Part shown: positions 15,828 to 25,076 of the stretch, in pieces | Layout: each line of letters starts with the position of its first letter | Position numbering within the stretch: position 1 is the stretch's first letter | Assembly (NCBI GenBank): GCA_942491975.1 | Contig: CALOCY010000004.1 | Span: 496,001 to 560,000 of the forward strand | Direction of reading: 5' to 3' | DNA: 64,000 nt | Origin: CALOCY01 sp942491975 | GTDB taxonomy: Bacteria; Bacteroidota; Bacteroidia; Bacteroidales; Prolixibacteraceae | Notes under the pieces: model-generated | Told to the model about the DNA's origin: nothing | What the model saw: only the letters and a program-made list of their open reading frames with translations | The model's database searches: none | Position numbers and translations under genes: made by a program

Positions 15828-17798
15828 CTATTTTTCGCAGTTGGATTTGTTATGGCATGGTAGTGAAAAATAGAATGTAGAGCCGTTGCCGGGTTCTGAT
15901 TCGAGCCAGATTTTTCCACCAAGGAGTTCTACCAGCTCTTTGCAAATGGAAAGCCCGAGACCGGTTCCGTCATGCCTTCTGGTGTACGGGTCTTCCAACT
16001 GCCTGAAACGCTCAAATATATGTTGTTGCTTTTCACAGGGAATGCCAATTCCGGTGTCTTTCACATAGAAAATAAAACAGTGGTCTTCTGTGTGGGTGTA
16101 GCCCAATTCGACATAACCTTCTTCGGTAAATTTGAGGGCATTTTTTACAAGATTAAGCATGATCTGCTTAATCTTGGAGCGATCGGTATTTATAAAATCT
16201 TTAGGTGCATCGGGGAGCTGTGTTTTAATGGGAAGGTGTTCTTTCTGAATATTTTTTGCAATACTGACAGAACGTTGTGTTATTTCATCAAAAAGCACAT
16301 CAACTTTTACAGGTTCGATATTGAAATTTACCTCACCAATTTCAATTTTTGAAATGTCGAATATGTTATTAATGATTTCCAGCAGGTTTAGTCCACTATG
16401 GTTGATGATTGATGCATAATTCTCAATTTCATCGTCGCTGAGTGATGGTTCAAGTAGCTCGGAAAACCCAATAATTGCATTCAACGGGGTACGTAATTCG
16501 TGTGAAACAGTTGCAAGGAATGATGACTTCAGCCGGTCACTCTCTTCGGCTTTTATTTTTGCCGATTTGAGCTCATTAATTAATGTTTTATTCTCAGTGA
16601 TATCCCGTATAATACTTAATAATTGCTCTTTTCCACAGGGGATAATACGGGCCTCATAGGTATGGATGATGTCATCAACAGGTAACTCATACTCTATTTT
16701 TGTGAGTTGTTGGCTTTTTAATGCCTGTTTGAACGCATTCATCAATTTGTCTGCAAAATCGGGAGGAAATACCTCTTCGATTTTTTTATTTAAAAAATTT
16801 TGGGGCGATACCAGTAGTTTTTCTTCATTCTCGGCATAATAATCCAAATAGGTGCCATCGCGATGGTTGATAAACAAGAGGTCAGGCATTGCATTAAGAA
16901 TAGCTTCGTTACGTTGTTTGCTCTCTTTTAGCTCTTCCAGTACTTTATGCCGTTCGGTAATGTCCATGATGAAACCTTCAAGTGCTTCAAGGTTGCCATT
17001 AGCATCAAAAATACCCCTGCCTTGTTCCCAAACCCACTTCTCTTCTCCGGAAGCTGTTGTTATCGGATATTCAAAAATAAAAACCTTGTTGTCTTTAAGT
17101 GTTTTCTGCCATTTATTCCAAATCTTTTCCTGGTACTCTTTTTTTATGAGGTCATTAAATGCAATCTTTTGATTATTAGTGAGTTGTTTGGGTGAATAGC
17201 CGGTGAGTTGTTTGCACCCTTCACTAACAAATTGCATGCTCCAGTTACGGTCGTTTTTACACCGGTATACCATTCCCGGAAGGTTGGAAAGCAATGTCTC
17301 AAGAAATCGTTTGTTTTTACGCAACCGGCATTCTGCTTTTTCCCTTTCGGTATGTGATTGTTCAAATAGTGCGTTAAGTTGCTCTTTTTTCCTGTTAAAG
17401 GCATCTGTAATGGCAATGGTTTCGGTTACATCATCAAAAAATGCAACAAAGTAATTGGGTTCGGGACTATAAGCCGATACTTTAAGCCAACAGTTTAACG
17501 ATTCAAAATACTGGGTGATGGTTTCAGTCTTATTATTCAGTGCAATATCCCCGAAAAAGGTGATCCAGTCAAACTCCTCTTTTTCAATGCCCGGAATGAT
17601 TTCCCGGGCTGTTTTTTCAACAACCTGCTCACTGTTTAACCCAATAAGCAGTTCAAATTTTTGATTGATTTCCAGAAATTTATAGTCGCAGGGAGAGCCA
17701 TTATCATCCACAATGATTTTATGATAAGCACATCCATTAGGCATATTGTTAAACAACAGCCTTTCAGGTTTGCTGATGTGGGCGTTCTTATATAGCAT
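15828..17798 (-). CDS. Multi-PAS sensor histidine kinase
   Basis: 656 residues and no transmembrane segments, so probably cytosolic. Three PAS-like regions (about 15-130, 165-285 with a PAC motif WVWEQGRGIFDANGN, and 297-402) precede a HisKA domain with phospho-acceptor His433 in SHELRTPLNAIIGFSELL. The ATPase domain shows N box (NLVKNALKF), DTGIGIP and GTGLGLSI. No receiver domain and no response regulator gene beside it, so it is an orphan. Convergent with the HcpR-like regulator; a functional link to NO sensing is possible but unproven. Confidence 0.9.
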   Translation of the reverse strand: MLYKNAHISKPERLLFNNMPNGCAYHKIIVDDNGSPCDYKFLEINQKFELLIGLNSEQVVEKTAREIIPGIEKEEFDWITFFGDIALNNKTETITQYFESLNCWLKVSAYSPEPNYFVAFFDDVTETIAITDAFNRKKEQLNALFEQSHTEREKAECRLRKNKRFLETLLSNLPGMVYRCKNDRNWSMQFVSEGCKQLTGYSPKQLTNNQKIAFNDLIKKEYQEKIWNKWQKTLKDNKVFIFEYPITTASGEEKWVWEQGRGIFDANGNLEALEGFIMDITERHKVLEELKESKQRNEAILNAMPDLLFINHRDGTYLDYYAENEEKLLVSPQNFLNKKIEEVFPPDFADKLMNAFKQALKSQQLTKIEYELPVDDIIHTYEARIIPCGKEQLLSIIRDITENKTLINELKSAKIKAEESDRLKSSFLATVSHELRTPLNAIIGFSELLEPSLSDDEIENYASIINHSGLNLLEIINNIFDISKIEIGEVNFNIEPVKVDVLFDEITQRSVSIAKNIQKEHLPIKTQLPDAPKDFINTDRSKIKQIMLNLVKNALKFTEEGYVELGYTHTEDHCFIFYVKDTGIGIPCEKQQHIFERFRQLEDPYTRRHDGTGLGLSICKELVELLGGKIWLESEPGNGSTFYFSLPCHNKSNCEK

Positions 17799-18044
17799 AA
17801 TATTGATTAATCTACCAAGTATCCGGATGAAAGATACAGTGATTAATTGAAAATGTACTATATTATTTGTCCGATGGCACCTACATTTTGACGAAATGCC
17901 GTTTCAGATGATATTAAAGTGTATTACGGGGTTGTTGATGTTGGAAAAACAGCTTTCTTTGTACCCGGTTTTACCATGTCCTGGCACAAAATTTAGCACA
18001 CATTCTTTTAGTAAAGATAACAAATAAATAAATTGTTGCAGGTG

Positions 18045-18734
18045 ATGAAAAGAAATGATTTAATTTTTTTAGCGTACATGCTTGTATTGTTCCTGCCATT
18101 TTTTTTGAGTGATCAGCTGTATGCTTCATACCATGATTTTAACAGCAGCTATCCGTATATTATGGGATTTGTAAAATTTGCAGTACTGGCGACCACCGGA
18201 GAGGCAATTGGGTTAAGAATTCGCTCAGGTGTGTACAATAAGCCCGGTTTTGGACTGTTGCCACGTGCTGTGGTATGGGGCTTTTTAGGCTTAACCATTG
18301 TAATGGCATTTAAAATATTTGCAACAGGGGGAATTTCTTTTCTTCGTTCGCTGGGCATAGAAGGTGCTGCCGAAGCCTTAAACGGTCCATGGGGATGGAA
18401 AAGGGTATTTACTGCCTTTACCATTAGTGCCACATTGAACCTGATTTATGCCCCGGTTCTGATGACCCTGCATAAAATTACGGACATCCATATTGATAAT
18501 ACCGGAGGGACATTGAAGGGGCTTTTGCAACCGATCAGGATAGGGCATATATTTTGTAACCTCAACTGGGATGTGCAATGGAACTTTGTTTTTAAAAGAA
18601 CGATACCGCTATTTTGGATACCGGCACAGACAATTACTTTTCTTTTACCCGAAGAGTTCAGGGTGTTGTTTGCAGCACTGCTTGGAATCGCATTGGGGAT
18701 AATTCTGGCCATAGCAGCACTAAAAAGTAAGTAA
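18045..18734 (+). CDS. Polytopic membrane protein, Mpv17/PMP22-like
   Basis: 229 residues with about five hydrophobic segments. The C-terminal part (FKRTIPLFWIPAQTITFLLPEEFRV followed by a hydrophobic helix) resembles the Mpv17/PMP22 signature, with an aromatic-Pro-x-Gln stretch, then a Pro-Glu, then a last helix. I am not certain of this family assignment and no activity can be inferred. ATG 18045 is used; a TTG at 18033 would add four residues. Confidence 0.6.
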   Translation: MKRNDLIFLAYMLVLFLPFFLSDQLYASYHDFNSSYPYIMGFVKFAVLATTGEAIGLRIRSGVYNKPGFGLLPRAVVWGFLGLTIVMAFKIFATGGISFLRSLGIEGAAEALNGPWGWKRVFTAFTISATLNLIYAPVLMTLHKITDIHIDNTGGTLKGLLQPIRIGHIFCNLNWDVQWNFVFKRTIPLFWIPAQTITFLLPEEFRVLFAALLGIALGIILAIAALKSK

Positions 18735-18856
18735 GGGGCGTGTGCGATTTTCGTCACTTGCTTTTTGAACGGATTAGGCATTTTTTGTAAAACAAATGTT
18801 ATCATATTGTCAATAAGTGTGCATGATACATTAGAATTTGGTATCTTGCAGGTAGT

Positions 18857-19042
18857 TTGCTTAAATCAATCTTTTCCCTGAAAAAAGGAGTGAAAAAAAG
18901 GACGTTAAATAAAAATGAGTGGTTTTTGATAGGCTTTGCTTTACTATTGGTTATTGCCATTATTTTTTCGTGGGATAAATTTATGTTGCGGTTAGAGGAT
19001 GTGTTGCCATCATCGGAACCGGTTGTAACAAATACAAAATGA
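18857..19042 (+). CDS. Possible small single-span membrane protein
   Basis: 61 codons beginning with TTG: a basic N-terminus with KKGVKKR, one hydrophobic helix (WFLIGFALLLVIAIIFSW) and a short acidic tail. The composition is that of a real small membrane protein, but there is no ATG and no clear ribosome binding site, so this is a tentative call. It lies between the Mpv17-like gene and the terminator at 19140. Confidence 0.35.
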   Translation: MLKSIFSLKKGVKKRTLNKNEWFLIGFALLLVIAIIFSWDKFMLRLEDVLPSSEPVVTNTK

Positions 19043-19139
19043 TCTGGGATGTTTAGTAGTATTTGCACATATAAAACGGCCTCTTTTTTCTTTTTTAGCA
19101 GCTGATGTAAGCCGGGCAACAGAAGATATTATAATGCAT

Positions 19140-19167
19140 TAATCCCGGCTTTTAGCCGGGATTTTTT
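19140..19167 (+). terminator. Intrinsic terminator directly before pheA
   Basis: AATCCCGGCT and AGCCGGGATT form a near-perfect stem with a short TTTT loop, followed by a T run. It ends one base before an in-frame ATG at 19168, which is one reason to place the pheA start at 19198. Confidence 0.85.
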
Positions 19168-19197
19168 ATGGATTTATATAACCGGATAAACAATGCA

Positions 19198-20034
19198 ATG
19201 AAAAAAGTCGCTGTACAGGGAATAAAGGGGTCGTTTCATGAAAATGCAGCCCGTCGCTATTTCAATGAAAAGATTGAAATAGAAGAGTGCCGCTCGTTTA
19301 CCAGGGTTTGCCAGCTGGCTGATTCCGATCAGGTTGATTTTGCAGTGATGGCCATTGAGAATTCAATTGCCGGGAGTTTATTGAACAACTATGCGTTGAT
19401 GCGGGATTATTACCTTCGGATTATTGGAGAGATATATGTACACATACAGATGAACCTGATGGTTCTTCCGGGGGTAAAATTTGATCAGATAGAGGAAATT
19501 CATCCTCATCCTATTGCACTGAAACAATGCATAGAATACATCGAAGAGAAATTTGGGGAAATAATGTTAAAAGAGAAAAGCGATACGGCCGGTACACCCA
19601 AAGGATTGATTGATGAACAGGTTATGAAAGCTGCGGCCATCGGAAATATGCGTTCGGCAGAAATATACGGATTGGAACTGCTTGACAGAGCCATTGAAAC
19701 CAATAAAAAAAATTACACCCGGTTTCTGGTGCTTGCCAAAAAAGCTAATTTGCCGGGAAAAGGGAATAAAGCATCCATCTGTTTTGAAGTAGGACATTTT
19801 TATGGGACACTGGCAAGGGTGCTAAATGTATTTGCAGAGAATCATCTGAACCTTACAAAAATACAGTCGGTGCCAGTCATTGGAAAACCCCGGGAATACT
19901 CATTTCATGTGGATGTTGAATGGGATAATTTTGAAAATTATGAAAGTGCGATTCATTGTGTCCTGAAAAATGTATCAAGTCTCTCAATTTTAGGTGAATA
20001 CATGCGTTCTGATATACATGTTCACAATCAATAG
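19198..20034 (+). CDS. pheA: Prephenate dehydratase
   Basis: Converts prephenate to phenylpyruvate for phenylalanine synthesis. 278 residues: MKKVAVQGIKGSFHENAARRYF opens the catalytic domain, the conserved SIAGSLLNNY segment and the TRF motif (NYTRFLVLA) are present, and a C-terminal ACT domain starts with ASICFEVGHFYGTLARVLNVF, including the ligand-binding ESxR-like region as KPREYSFHVDVEW. Monofunctional, with no chorismate mutase fusion. The upstream in-frame ATG at 19168 is rejected because it abuts a terminator. It is followed 186 bp later by an aminotransferase. Confidence 0.94.
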   Translation: MKKVAVQGIKGSFHENAARRYFNEKIEIEECRSFTRVCQLADSDQVDFAVMAIENSIAGSLLNNYALMRDYYLRIIGEIYVHIQMNLMVLPGVKFDQIEEIHPHPIALKQCIEYIEEKFGEIMLKEKSDTAGTPKGLIDEQVMKAAAIGNMRSAEIYGLELLDRAIETNKKNYTRFLVLAKKANLPGKGNKASICFEVGHFYGTLARVLNVFAENHLNLTKIQSVPVIGKPREYSFHVDVEWDNFENYESAIHCVLKNVSSLSILGEYMRSDIHVHNQ

Positions 20035-20220
20035 GTGTTTTTTGATACCTTTTGTTGTTGCGCTGCTTACAATTTGAAACCAGTTTTTTTAAACCTGATT
20101 ATAAATCAATGGTCATTGAAAAAAAGAGTTAGTGGATTGTAAAACTTGAAGTTAAAAAGATGCTTAATCATTTTTTAATACAAAAATCTTTGGTTATTTT
20201 ATAGAAAATTTTGAACAGAA

Positions 20221-21537
20221 ATGGAGAAGAAAACACCGGTTAATGCTGTCATCGTAGAAAAGGAAATAGAGAACCTTAAGATTGACGAGATAGGAAGGGC
20301 CTCTATTCGGGAAATCGTACAACTGGTAAACAGGGTGGAAGAACAGACAGGCGAAGAATATGTTCGTATGGAGATGGGAATTCCCGGTTTACCTCCTGCA
20401 AAAGTTGGTGTCGAAGCAGAAATTGAGGCACTAAAAAACGGTGTCGCTTCAAAATATCCTATGCTTGATGGCATTCAACCACTAAAAGATGAAACATCGC
20501 GGTTTGTAAAACTGTTTATGGATATTGATGTCTCTCCCCGGGGGTGTATTCCTACGGTAGGCTCAATGCAGGGTACTTATGCTGCTTTTTGGGTAGCTGC
20601 CAACTGCAATGAGAAAAAGGATACGGCACTATTCATCGATCCCGGTTTTCCTGTACAAAAGCAACAGATGCTTGTGATGGGGGCAAAATATGAAACATTT
20701 GATGTGTTCAACTATCGCGGTGCAAAACTGAAAGAAAAACTGGAGGAATTGCTTGAGCGGGGAACGATTAACTCGATTATTTTCTCGAACCCCAATAATC
20801 CCACATGGATCTGTTTTACCGAACAGGAGCTTCAGATAATAGCAGAGTGTGCCAACAGGTATGATGTAATTATCATGGAAGACCTGGCCTATTTCGCGAT
20901 GGACTTCCGCAGGGATTTGTCACGTCCCGGACAACCTCCTTACCAGCCTACTGTAGCACAGTGGACAGATAACTGGATCATGTTTATTTCCAGTTCAAAA
21001 ATATTCTCATATGCCGGACAACGTTGCGGGATGATGGTTATCTCCGACCAGCTCTATACATGCGAATATCCCCGCCTGAAGGAACGGTTTAATTCACATG
21101 GGTTTGGAAATACAATCATTCAACGGGCGTTGTATTCAATGTCCTCGGGAACATCTCATTCTGCCCAATATGCGCTTGCAGCTATGTTTAAAGCGGCCAA
21201 CGAAGGAACATTTACTTTTATAGAAGACGTAAAAGAGTATGGTCGTCGGGCACAAATTATGAAAAAAATGTTTCAGGACAACGGCTTTCAAATTGTTTAC
21301 GACAAAGACGGGGATGAGTTGATTGCCGATGGATTTTATTTTACCATCAGCTATCCGGGAATGAAAAGCGGGGAGTTGCTGTACAACCTGTTATTTTATG
21401 GTGTGAGTGCCATATCGTTAAGCAATACAGGTAGCGAACGTGAAGGATTGCGCGCTTGTGTATCGCATGTAAACCCGAAACAATTTACTGACCTGGAAAA
21501 ACGCCTGAAGCAATTTCATGCTGATTTTCCGGTATAA
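20221..21537 (+). CDS. Class I/II PLP-dependent aminotransferase
   Basis: 438 residues. The PLP lysine is in FISSSKIFSYAGQRCG; SNPNNPTW is the substrate/PLP loop and MEDLAYFAMD carries the Asp that holds the pyridine nitrogen. It starts with a longer N-terminal arm than AspC. The gene follows pheA and precedes a 2-oxoacid:ferredoxin oxidoreductase, so it may make or consume the 2-oxoacids (aromatic or branched-chain) used by that enzyme. Substrate not determinable by eye. Confidence 0.88.
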   Translation: MEKKTPVNAVIVEKEIENLKIDEIGRASIREIVQLVNRVEEQTGEEYVRMEMGIPGLPPAKVGVEAEIEALKNGVASKYPMLDGIQPLKDETSRFVKLFMDIDVSPRGCIPTVGSMQGTYAAFWVAANCNEKKDTALFIDPGFPVQKQQMLVMGAKYETFDVFNYRGAKLKEKLEELLERGTINSIIFSNPNNPTWICFTEQELQIIAECANRYDVIIMEDLAYFAMDFRRDLSRPGQPPYQPTVAQWTDNWIMFISSSKIFSYAGQRCGMMVISDQLYTCEYPRLKERFNSHGFGNTIIQRALYSMSSGTSHSAQYALAAMFKAANEGTFTFIEDVKEYGRRAQIMKKMFQDNGFQIVYDKDGDELIADGFYFTISYPGMKSGELLYNLLFYGVSAISLSNTGSEREGLRACVSHVNPKQFTDLEKRLKQFHADFPV

Positions 21538-21577
21538 TTAGAGAGAGTTTAAAAATAATAACAAACAGAGATATAAG

Positions 21578-21802
21578 ATGGCAAAAGTAAAAGGTGCTGT
21601 TGAGGTGAACAAAGAAGCTTGCAAAGGGTGTAACCTTTGTGTAATTGCTTGTCCTCACGATGTATTAAGCCTACACAGAGAGGTAAATGGTAAAGGTTAT
21701 CATTATTCTTACATGAAAGATCCTGAAGCATGTATCGGATGTATGAATTGCGGACTGGTGTGTCCCGATTCCTGTATCACCGTATACAGGGTTAAAAACT
21801 AA
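21578..21802 (+). CDS. korD: Ferredoxin-like delta subunit of 2-oxoacid:ferredoxin oxidoreductase
   Basis: 74 residues with two [4Fe-4S] motifs, CKGCNLCVIACP and CIGCMNCGLVCPDSC. It passes electrons from the TPP-bound intermediate to ferredoxin. First of four genes in the order delta, alpha, beta, gamma, with gaps of 43, 3 and 22 bp. The kor symbol is used for the family; a Vor or Ior specificity is equally possible. Confidence 0.88.
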   Translation: MAKVKGAVEVNKEACKGCNLCVIACPHDVLSLHREVNGKGYHYSYMKDPEACIGCMNCGLVCPDSCITVYRVKN

Positions 21803-21845
21803 GTTTGTAAGATAGTGTAAAAGAAACAAAAATTATTCGATAAAG

Positions 21846-22928
21846 ATGGGAGAATTAAGATTAATGAAAGGAAATGAGGTAATAGCTGAAGCGGCCATTC
21901 GTTGTGGTTGTGATGGCTATTTCGGTTACCCGATTACGCCTCAGTCCGAAGTTATGGAGACACTCATGCTTCGTAAGCCCTGGGAAGAGACCGGAATGGT
22001 TGTTTTACAGGCGGAGAGTGAAGTGGCCTCAATCAACATGCTTTACGGAGCTGCATCGACCGGTAAAAAAACGATGACTTCATCATCAAGCCCGGGGATC
22101 AGCCTTATGGCAGAAGGTATTTCATACCTGGCAGGTGCCGAGCTTCCTTGCCTGTTGGTTAATGTGCAACGTGGAGGTCCCGGTTTAGGAACTATTCAGC
22201 CTTCACAGGCCGACTATTTTCAGGCAGTAAAAGGTGGCGGGCACGGCGATTATAAAATCATTGTACTGGCTCCTGCATCGGTGCAGGAGATGAACGACTT
22301 CGTCGGACAGGGTTTTGACCTGGCATTTAAATACCGTACCCCGGTGATGATATTGACTGACGGGGTAATTGGGCAGATGATGGAGAAAGTAGAGTTGCAT
22401 GATTTTAAACCCCGTTGGACAGATGAAGAAATCCAAAAACTGAGTGGTGAATGGGCCTGTACAGGAAAAAAAGGCCGTAATCGTCATGTGTCTACTTCAT
22501 TGGAGCTCGATTCCGAATTGATGGAGCAAAACAACTGGCGTTTTCAGGCAAAATACCGTAAAATTGAAGAAAACGAGGTAGAATACGAAATGATCGATTG
22601 CGATGATGCTGACTACATCTTTGTCGCTTATGGTTCTTCTTCACGTATTTGCCAGAAATCGATACAGCTTGCACGTGCAAAAGGCTACAAAGTTGGTTTG
22701 TTACGCCCGATAACCCTTTATCCGTTTCCAACCCGGATAATAGAAAAATTGGCAGAAAAAGTGAAGGGTTTCTTATCTGTAGAGATGAGTGCCGGACAGA
22801 TGGTTGAAGATATCAAACTGGCTGTTAATGGTAAAGTCCCTGTTGAGTGCTTTGGCCGTTATGGCGGAATGATCCATACACCGGGTGAAGTGGTTGATGC
22901 GTTTGAACAAAAAATAATCGGAGGGTAA
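21846..22928 (+). CDS. korA: 2-oxoacid:ferredoxin oxidoreductase alpha subunit
   Basis: 360 residues. The N-terminal pyrimidine-binding part includes GCDGYFGYPITPQSEVME and QAESEVASINMLYGAASTGKKTMTSSSSPGISLM; the C-terminal domain (YIFVAYGSSSRICQKSIQLARAKGYKVGLLRPITLYPFP) is the transketolase-C-like region. It closely resembles proteins annotated VorB (branched-chain 2-oxoacid). Works with the beta subunit to decarboxylate a 2-oxoacid to its CoA ester. Three bases separate it from the beta gene. Confidence 0.92.
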   Translation: MGELRLMKGNEVIAEAAIRCGCDGYFGYPITPQSEVMETLMLRKPWEETGMVVLQAESEVASINMLYGAASTGKKTMTSSSSPGISLMAEGISYLAGAELPCLLVNVQRGGPGLGTIQPSQADYFQAVKGGGHGDYKIIVLAPASVQEMNDFVGQGFDLAFKYRTPVMILTDGVIGQMMEKVELHDFKPRWTDEEIQKLSGEWACTGKKGRNRHVSTSLELDSELMEQNNWRFQAKYRKIEENEVEYEMIDCDDADYIFVAYGSSSRICQKSIQLARAKGYKVGLLRPITLYPFPTRIIEKLAEKVKGFLSVEMSAGQMVEDIKLAVNGKVPVECFGRYGGMIHTPGEVVDAFEQKIIGG

Positions 22929-22931
22929 ATT

Positions 22932-23726
22932 ATGGATATAAAAGATATCATCAAACCGGAAAATAAGGTTTACGGAAAAAGCCCGGTGATTACTGAGAAC
23001 GTAATGCATTACTGCCCGGGATGTACCCATGGTGTGATCCACAAGCTGATTGCCGAGGTGATTGATGAAATGGGAATACAGGAAGATACGATCGGTGTTT
23101 CACCTGTGGGGTGTTCGGTGTTGGCATACAACTACCTTGATATTGACTGGCTGGAAGCAGCTCACGGGCGTGCCCCGGCTGTGGCTACCGGAGCCATTCG
23201 TTTAAACCCGGAGAAATATGTATTTACATACCAGGGCGATGGTGACCTGGCATCCATTGGTACGGCGGAGATTATGCATGCATGTAACCGTGGGGAAAAT
23301 ATGGTGGTTATTTTTGTAAATAACGCGATATATGGTATGACCGGAGGACAGATGGCACCAACAACAATGCTCGGACAGGTGACTTCTACTTCGCCACACG
23401 GGCGTGATGTTGAGTTGAACGGTTATCCGTTAAAAATTACAGAATTGATAGCCCAGCTTCCGGGAACATCATTTGTTACCCGCCAGTCAGCCCATACCCC
23501 GGCAGCTGTCCGTAAATGTAAAAAGGCCATTCGAAAAGCCTTTGAAAATGCGGGACAGAAAAAAGGAACCTCATTTGTTGAGGTGGTTTCAACCTGTAAC
23601 TCCGGATGGAAAATCTCACCGGAAGCTTCTAATGAGTGGATGGTAGAGAATATGTTCCCATTCTATCCGCTTGGCGATATGAAAGATAGTGAGAAGGATA
23701 GTCCGGAAAACTACAAGGTCAAATAA
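22932..23726 (+). CDS. korB: 2-oxoacid:ferredoxin oxidoreductase beta subunit
   Basis: 264 residues. TPP-binding domain with the cluster/TPP motif HYCPGCTHG near the start and the GDGDLASIG to NNAIYGMTGGQ diphosphate-Mg motif (GDGD then NN). Catalytic partner of the alpha subunit. Cytoplasmic; produces acyl-CoA and reduced ferredoxin, which suits an anaerobic fermentative amino acid metabolism. Confidence 0.93.
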   Translation: MDIKDIIKPENKVYGKSPVITENVMHYCPGCTHGVIHKLIAEVIDEMGIQEDTIGVSPVGCSVLAYNYLDIDWLEAAHGRAPAVATGAIRLNPEKYVFTYQGDGDLASIGTAEIMHACNRGENMVVIFVNNAIYGMTGGQMAPTTMLGQVTSTSPHGRDVELNGYPLKITELIAQLPGTSFVTRQSAHTPAAVRKCKKAIRKAFENAGQKKGTSFVEVVSTCNSGWKISPEASNEWMVENMFPFYPLGDMKDSEKDSPENYKVK

Positions 23727-23748
23727 TTAATCAAAAAACAGAGAAACC

Positions 23749-24297
23749 ATGACTGAAGAAATCATCATAGCCGGATTTGGGGGACAGGGAGTCCTTTCAA
23801 TGGGAAAAATCCTTGCCTATTCCGGTATCATGCAAGATAAAGAGGTGGCCTGGTTCCCTTCATATGGACCTGAAATGCGAGGCGGAACAGCCAATGTAAC
23901 TGTACTTATCAGCGATGATCGTATCAGCTCACCTGTGCTTAATGAATACGATACAGGTATTATCCTGAACCAGCAATCGTTAGATAAATTTGAAAAGACG
24001 ATTAAGCCGGGTGGCATACTATTGTACGACCCGAATGGTATTAGCCGTCATCCTGAACGTAAAGATCTTAAAATTTATCGTATCGAAGGAGCGCGTCTTG
24101 CTGCTGAAATGGGAAATCCCAAAACATTTAATATGATTGTATTGGGGGCTTACCTTAAGGTAAAACCACTTGTTGAGATGGAAAATGTGGAGAAAGGATT
24201 GGAGAAGTCACTTCCCGAACGTCACCATAAATTGATTCCGCTCAACATTGAAGCCATTAAAAAAGGTGTTGAAAACCTGGAGGTTGTTCAGGAGTAA
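23749..24297 (+). CDS. korC: 2-oxoacid:ferredoxin oxidoreductase gamma subunit
   Basis: 182 residues. Begins EIIIAGFGGQGVLSMGKILA, the standard gamma-subunit glycine motif that contacts CoA, followed by YGPEMRGGTANVTVLIS. Completes the four-subunit enzyme. Terminated by a strong hairpin at 24322-24351. Confidence 0.92.
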   Translation: MTEEIIIAGFGGQGVLSMGKILAYSGIMQDKEVAWFPSYGPEMRGGTANVTVLISDDRISSPVLNEYDTGIILNQQSLDKFEKTIKPGGILLYDPNGISRHPERKDLKIYRIEGARLAAEMGNPKTFNMIVLGAYLKVKPLVEMENVEKGLEKSLPERHHKLIPLNIEAIKKGVENLEVVQE

Positions 24298-24321
24298 CAA
24301 TAAATCAGGTAAAAGATATAA

Positions 24322-24351
24322 AGCAGGTTCCGGACGGAGCCTGCTTTTTTT
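24322..24351 (+). terminator. Terminator of the 2-oxoacid oxidoreductase operon
   Basis: AGCAGG-TTCC and GGA-GCCTGCT pair around GGAC and are followed by eight T. It lies between korC and the convergent LytTR regulator. Confidence 0.85.
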
Positions 24352-24360
24352 GTCCCGGGT

Positions 24361-25074
24361 TTACCGTTCAAATTTAATTTTTTGATAAAACTCCTGTTGA
24401 TAGGTTTTCCCGATGGGGATCATTTTTTTATTAATTTTAATGCGATGGTTTTCAATGCTTTCAATTTTTGATAGCGGGATAATGAATGATTTGTGTACCC
24501 GAACAAAATCGTTTGGGGGCAATTGTTCCAGTATGGTTTTAAAACGCATTAAGGTCAATACTTTTTTCTCTCTGGTTTGTATAATCAGGTAATCTTTTAA
24601 CCCTTCGATGTATAAGATCTCATTAAACGCGATGCGAACGATTTTATAATCTGTTTTTACAAATAAGTAACCCTTTGTTTCAACATGCTGTCCTGTTGCA
24701 TCAGCACTGCTTTCTGCACGTTTCTCTTTTACTTTATTTACTGCTTTGATAAAGCGCTCAAATTCAATTGGCTTTAACAAATAGTCTGTCGCATTTAAGT
24801 CATAGCTTTCAAGTGCAAATTCAGTATATGCTGTGGTGAAAATTATAGCACAATTTTTATGTTGTATTAACCGGGCAAATTGAGTCCCCTTCAATTCAGG
24901 CATTTGAATATCAAGAAATACCAAATCGGGACTGTTTTCCTCAAAATAAGTCAATGCCTCAATAGCATTGGTAAAAGATCGTTGATGGTTTAGAAATGGA
25001 ATCTTCGAGATGTACTCTTCCAATATCTCCACAGCTAACGGTTCATCATCAATAACAATACAACTTAACGGCAT
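24361..25074 (-). CDS. LytTR-family response regulator
   Basis: 237 residues: receiver domain (phosphoacceptor Asp55 in LVFLDIQMPE, acidic pair DD at 9-10, Lys in YLLKPIEF) and a C-terminal LytTR DNA-binding domain (VRIAFNEILYIEGLKDYLII, FVRVHKSFIIPLSKI). It overlaps nothing and starts two bases after the kinase stop, so it is cotranscribed and coupled with it. LytTR proteins bind paired direct repeats about 21 bp apart; such repeats occur upstream of the kinase and the divergent ABC operon. Confidence 0.93.
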   Translation of the reverse strand: MPLSCIVIDDEPLAVEILEEYISKIPFLNHQRSFTNAIEALTYFEENSPDLVFLDIQMPELKGTQFARLIQHKNCAIIFTTAYTEFALESYDLNATDYLLKPIEFERFIKAVNKVKEKRAESSADATGQHVETKGYLFVKTDYKIVRIAFNEILYIEGLKDYLIIQTREKKVLTLMRFKTILEQLPPNDFVRVHKSFIIPLSKIESIENHRIKINKKMIPIGKTYQQEFYQKIKFER

Positions 25075-25076
25075 AT

